From positions 1 to 21,551 of the forward strand of contig NW_014012921.1 of assembly GCF_000611645.1 (NCBI RefSeq): DNA of 21,551 nucleotides, read 5' to 3'. The translations under genes and the position numbers were made by a program. Numbering within the stretch: the stretch's first letter is position 1; every line of letters starts with the position of its first letter. Below, piece by piece: positions 18,264 to 21,551 of this stretch. The notes below the pieces were generated by a model. The model saw only the letters and a list, made by a program, of their open reading frames with translations, searched no databases and had not been told where the DNA came from. The stretch comes from Monoraphidium neglectum. Lineage: Eukaryota > Chlorophyta > Chlorophyceae > Sphaeropleales > Selenastraceae.

Positions 18264-19314
18264 TCAGAGCTCCACCTTGGGCATGACGATCTTGACGTTG
18301 TCGGGCTGGATGACGTAAGCCTTCTTCAGCAGGTTGCGCACCGTGTCGCTGGGCTGCGCGCCGGTGGAGAGCCACTGCTTGATCGCGGGCGCGTTCAGGT
18401 TGGTCTCCTTCTTCAGGGGGTCGTACCTGCAAATACCACAGGATATTAATTTCGGTAAGGTGCAGCAATAGAGGGGAGGGGTCAGGAAGGGTGGGCGTGG
18501 CACACGCTGTCGGGGCGGTGCCGGCGGCGGCTCGCAACAAACGCGCGCATCGGGGGTCCGCACTAACACTGCTGCAGGGTGTGGCGCGGGGCGCACGACG
18601 CCGCGGGCGGGCTGGGCGTGGGCGCTGCACAGCCGCGGGCAGGCCTCTGCATTAGAACGTGCGCCACCCGCCAGCATGACCCGCCAGAACGCACCAGCCG
18701 AGGTACTCCAGGGGGCGGCCGTCGCGGCGCGTGCGGCTGTCAATGGCAACCAGGCGGTAGAAGGGCGACTTCTTGCGGCCAAACCGCTGGAAGCGGATGG
18801 CCACTGCAGGGCGCGTGCGGGACGGGCGGGCAGCAGAACCGCGGCGTGTGTGGTGCAGGAATGCTTGAAGGCACGCTGGTCGTTCCGCAAGGTGCAATGG
18901 GACCCAGGGTCGTGCGGTGGCGGCGAGGCGGCGGCGGCAGCGCATGCAGACTGCGCTGCGCCGCGGACAAGCAGCCACCCTGCTGTCGGCGCCGCAAGCA
19001 GCTGCGTAGATTCGCGCGTGACTTATACGATGCAAACAAGCCCATGCTGCCCCCATCTGGACGACCGCTGCCACATCGCACGCCTGGCCACCACTGCTCG
19101 CCGCAGACAGGCCCACGCATTCGTGAATGTGATAGCCAGTCATGCTGATGCCAATGCGATGATTCGTTTTCGAGAGTCTATGGCGCAGGTCTCATCCTGG
19201 CTGCTCACCACGAGCCTCCACCATCACGGTCGCTGCCCGCTGCACGCGAGGCGCCACCGCGCTGCTCTGGAAGGGCCTAGTGCCATTGAAGGTCCTCGAG
19301 CCTAGGGCCTGCAT
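18264..19314 (-). CDS. RPS16: Plastid 30S ribosomal protein bS16, nucleus-encoded with transit peptide
   Basis: Spliced protein of 125 residues. Proposed minus-strand exons are 19314-19209, 18803-18695 and 18426-18264 (junction phases 1 and 2). Residues 1-35 look like a chloroplast transit peptide: [18 protein letters not shown], few acidic residues, and a V-x-A-type end (VMVEA). The rest is a full-length bS16 body: [20 protein letters not shown], then [45 protein letters not shown]. The protein binds 16S rRNA during small-subunit assembly. Chlorophyte plastid genomes generally lack rps16, so a nuclear copy with a plastid presequence fits. The first exon carries essentially the transit peptide, as is common when a presequence was added to a transferred gene. 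ATG 19314 is the only ATG in its open frame upstream of the body. A mitochondrial or dual location cannot be excluded. Confidence 0.93.
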
Positions 19315-20034
19315 GGTGCCCGCTTGCTGCTGCTGCAGTGGTGACCGGTTCTTGCTGCAGTCCTCTGCGTGAAGCTTGCGCGGCGCGTTCACGGCTTGTA
19401 GAGTCTGGATATGACTTGCAAGAAGACAATGGGCGTCGCACACCGAGTGTACAGGCTTGTGCTTTCGACAGGAGTTGTGCAGTCAAATGTTGTCTTGACA
19501 CGACCACACAGTGTGCGCCTATGTATGGGATGTATTTTAGTTTAGAGGGTGAAATTTCGTCTTGCATGCCGGTCACGTGCAGCGGTCAGCTCGCCAGTGT
19601 ACATTGACTGGTCGCGGTGCACCTCGGCGGCCGTCGGTGACGCTCATCACACGATTGTGCATGTATGCCATTGGCTGGCACGCCATGATTGAAAGGTCTA
19701 TATGGATTTCTCTGTGGCCACACTGCACCTTAGCTTTCGTGTTGATTGGCTATTGTGCAGCGCCACAGCCCGGGCACGCCGCCACGGTGCTGCTCTTGGA
19801 CGCGAGCAATTTGCCTGAATCATGAGCCTTCTGCCAGTTCAGTCTCCCTCGTTTTCTGCTGGATGCCTTGTTGGCTCTGATTGGGCTGCTGCTGCTGCCG
19901 CCGGCTGGTTCTGACCCATTCAGTTGGACTGCACGAGTCAAACACGTAAGCAAAGCTGCAGCGGTAACAATTTGTAGTCAAGTCAACTCTTTTCTCAGAG
20001 CCCCAAGCAATAGATGTCAAGCGCGCATATGACA
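19315..20034. other. Spacer between bS16c and HCF101 (same strand)
   Basis: This 720-nt region should contain the HCF101 3' UTR and the bS16c promoter and 5' UTR. It is moderately AT-rich around 19490-19560 and 19940-20030. No recognisable domain, RNA gene, long repeat or clear UGUAA on the minus strand was found. Confidence 0.5.
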
Positions 20035-21397
20035 TCATCCCGAGATCTCCGCAGTCGCCTGCAGGCCGCCTAGCGACAGCTGCACGCTCGCGGCCTCCTC
20101 CACGCTGTCGCCCTCGAGGTCGGCAAGCACCTCAAATGGCGCCACCTGGTTGAACCCGTCCTCCCATGCAATCTTCGTGCCAAACAGGGTGGGCGGGGGA
20201 GGGGGGGAGACGACACGAGAGCGGTCAGGCGACACGTGCATGAGTGTCAGGGGCAGGGAGGACGACGTGTTCAGCGCGCGCGCCTGGGAGACGGCCGGCT
20301 CAAGGGGACAGCTCTTCTTAGCAGCGATTGCTCAGCGTGGCCGTGCAGCTCACCGCCAGCCTACCCTGTGGCGACGTGCCCACCCCCAACACACGAACCC
20401 AAAGGCCGAGACAGTGGCCCTCAAAGCACCCTGCTCCATTGCCAACCAAACCAACACACACCTGCACGGCGTAGTTGCCGACCGGCGCCACGCCCGCCGG
20501 CCGCACCCCCTCCGGCGCCGCCGCCGGCCCCAGCCGCTCCCCCGTCCACTCGTCGATCGCCGCCGCGGACGTGTCGGCCGCGCGCACGGCCGACGGCCGC
20601 ACCGCGAACGCGTCGCGGCCGGCCAGCTTGATGACAAGGACGTCGCGTGACTCGTCGTAGTGCACCGTGTTGCGGGCGGCCGCGCTGTTCTTGGCCACCT
20701 CACGCACAACTGCGGCGCCGAGCTCCATGAAGGCCGATCCGACCGCCCCAGTCGGGTCTGAGACGACCAAGGGGGTGCCGCCTGCATTGTGCGGCGGGTG
20801 CGTGACGAGCGTCAGGGTGCTGTGTGTATAGGATTGGGACGGACTGCAGGGGCAAGGGACAGGGCGGGTGCTGCTGGTAGTGCGGCTGCATGCGCCAAGT
20901 ACCTGACACACCCGATTGTTGCCACCAAAACAGGGGTCATGCCGTCGCGTTGCCGCAGCACTGGCTCCCCCATCCTCGGCGCCACCCGCGCCTGAAGCGT
21001 GGGTGACCCTCGCCCGCGGTGCCGCCCACCGTCGCCCGCCGCGGAGAGGTCTGGCATAATGGGGAACCTCACAAGGTTGGGCACACCAAAGTCGCGCTGG
21101 ATGCGCTCGCCGCTGCCCGCGCCAAACGGCAAGTACCTACGGGACATATCAAAAAAGTTGCTTCGATTTGCATAAAATCACACGCAAGGGGTGCGCGGAC
21201 ACAACCCTGAGCAAGCCCATGCTTCAGTTAGGTCCACAACGACGGCGCGCTGGTTGCTGGCAAGGCGACGAGCGAGGCGGCGCATGCGTCAAGGGGGCTG
21301 CGTGCTGCCTACCGCTTGCCGTCGTCGCCGTCAAAGTATGCCATGTTCTCCACCACCGCCACGCAGGGGACCTGCAGCTTGGCAAACATGCGGATGC
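20035..21397 (-). CDS. HCF101: HCF101, plastid [4Fe-4S] carrier for photosystem I (3' part, runs off the right edge)
   Basis: HCF101 is a stromal Mrp/NBP35-type P-loop protein that carries [4Fe-4S] clusters for photosystem I assembly. Proposed minus-strand exons are 21397-21313, 21136-21030, 20781-20462 and 20172-20035 (phases 2, 1, 0), giving about 216 C-terminal residues; the nucleotide-binding P-loop and N-terminal MIP18-like domain lie beyond the window. Visible Mrp core: IRMFAKLQVPCVAVVENM, GDDGKR|YLPFGAGSGERI, FPIMPDLSAAGDGG|TPLV. The C-terminal DUF971-type domain follows: TVHYDESRDVLVIKL, AIDEWTGERLG, VRPAGVAPVGNYAVQ, then after a splice IAWEDGFNQVAPFEVL. The last intron ends in AAG rather than CAG, but only this junction rebuilds the family sequence. 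Positions 21398-21551 appear to be intron. The DUF971 tail separates it from bacterial Mrp and other NBP35-like proteins. Confidence 0.93.
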
Positions 21398-21551
21398 CTG
21401 CAGGGGCGCGGGAAGGGCGATAGAGTCATGTCCAGAGGCATTCGAATGCCAATGAGGGGTAGAGAGGAGCCACTTCTGGGTGGACCAGCCTGCAAGGCAG
21501 CCTTCAAAAGCAGGGGCGCCGGCAGCAAACCATGTGCTGACTGTGTGTGCT

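Overview
This window looks like nuclear DNA from a GC-rich green alga (Chlorophyta, probably Chlorophyceae). The evidence is high GC in coding exons, dense short spliceosomal introns with GTGCGT/GTGAGT donors and CAG acceptors, long untranslated spacers with possible UGUAA polyadenylation signals, a nucleus-encoded plastid ribosomal protein, the photosystem I assembly factor HCF101, and a receptor kinase with an ectodomain style that I associate with chlorophycean algae. Species cannot be fixed from sequence alone. All gene models were built by hand: exons were joined only where donor, acceptor, reading phase and family similarity agreed.

Layout, left to right. Positions 1-1772 (minus): 5' part of a WD40 scaffold of the MAPKBP1/WDR62 family, leaving the window on the left. 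1773-2829: divergent spacer. 2830-11040 (plus): a large gene of about 21 exons for a single-pass receptor-like protein kinase, with signal peptide, ectodomain, transmembrane helix, TKL-like kinase domain and disordered tail. 11041-12239: tail-to-tail 3' region. 12240-13566 (minus): five-exon EFCAB10-like protein (RIIa-type dimerisation domain plus degenerate EF-hands), probably ciliary. 13567-15161: AT-richer divergent spacer with one unexplained 275-codon open frame. 15162-17490 (plus): six-exon SEP-UBX adaptor of the p47/Shp1/PUX family for CDC48/p97. 17491-18263: convergent 3' region. 18264-19314 (minus): three-exon nucleus-encoded plastid ribosomal protein bS16. 19315-20034: spacer. 20035-21397 (minus): last four exons of HCF101, whose 5' part lies beyond the right edge.

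The genes do not form one pathway. Two are plastid housekeeping genes (bS16c, HCF101), two have animal homologues linked to centrosome or cilium (WDR62/MAPKBP1, EFCAB10), one is a proteostasis adaptor and one is a signalling receptor. The least ordinary parts are the receptor kinase and its introns: a 30-nt symmetric exon carrying DFG, CA-rich and TG-rich introns facing each other across the exon with the ATP-binding lysine, a 34-bp palindrome, and several simple repeats. Also notable are a perfect hairpin that includes the EFCAB10 stop codon and the orphan open frame. I found no mobile element, CRISPR array, tRNA or rRNA, and no clear novel multi-gene system.
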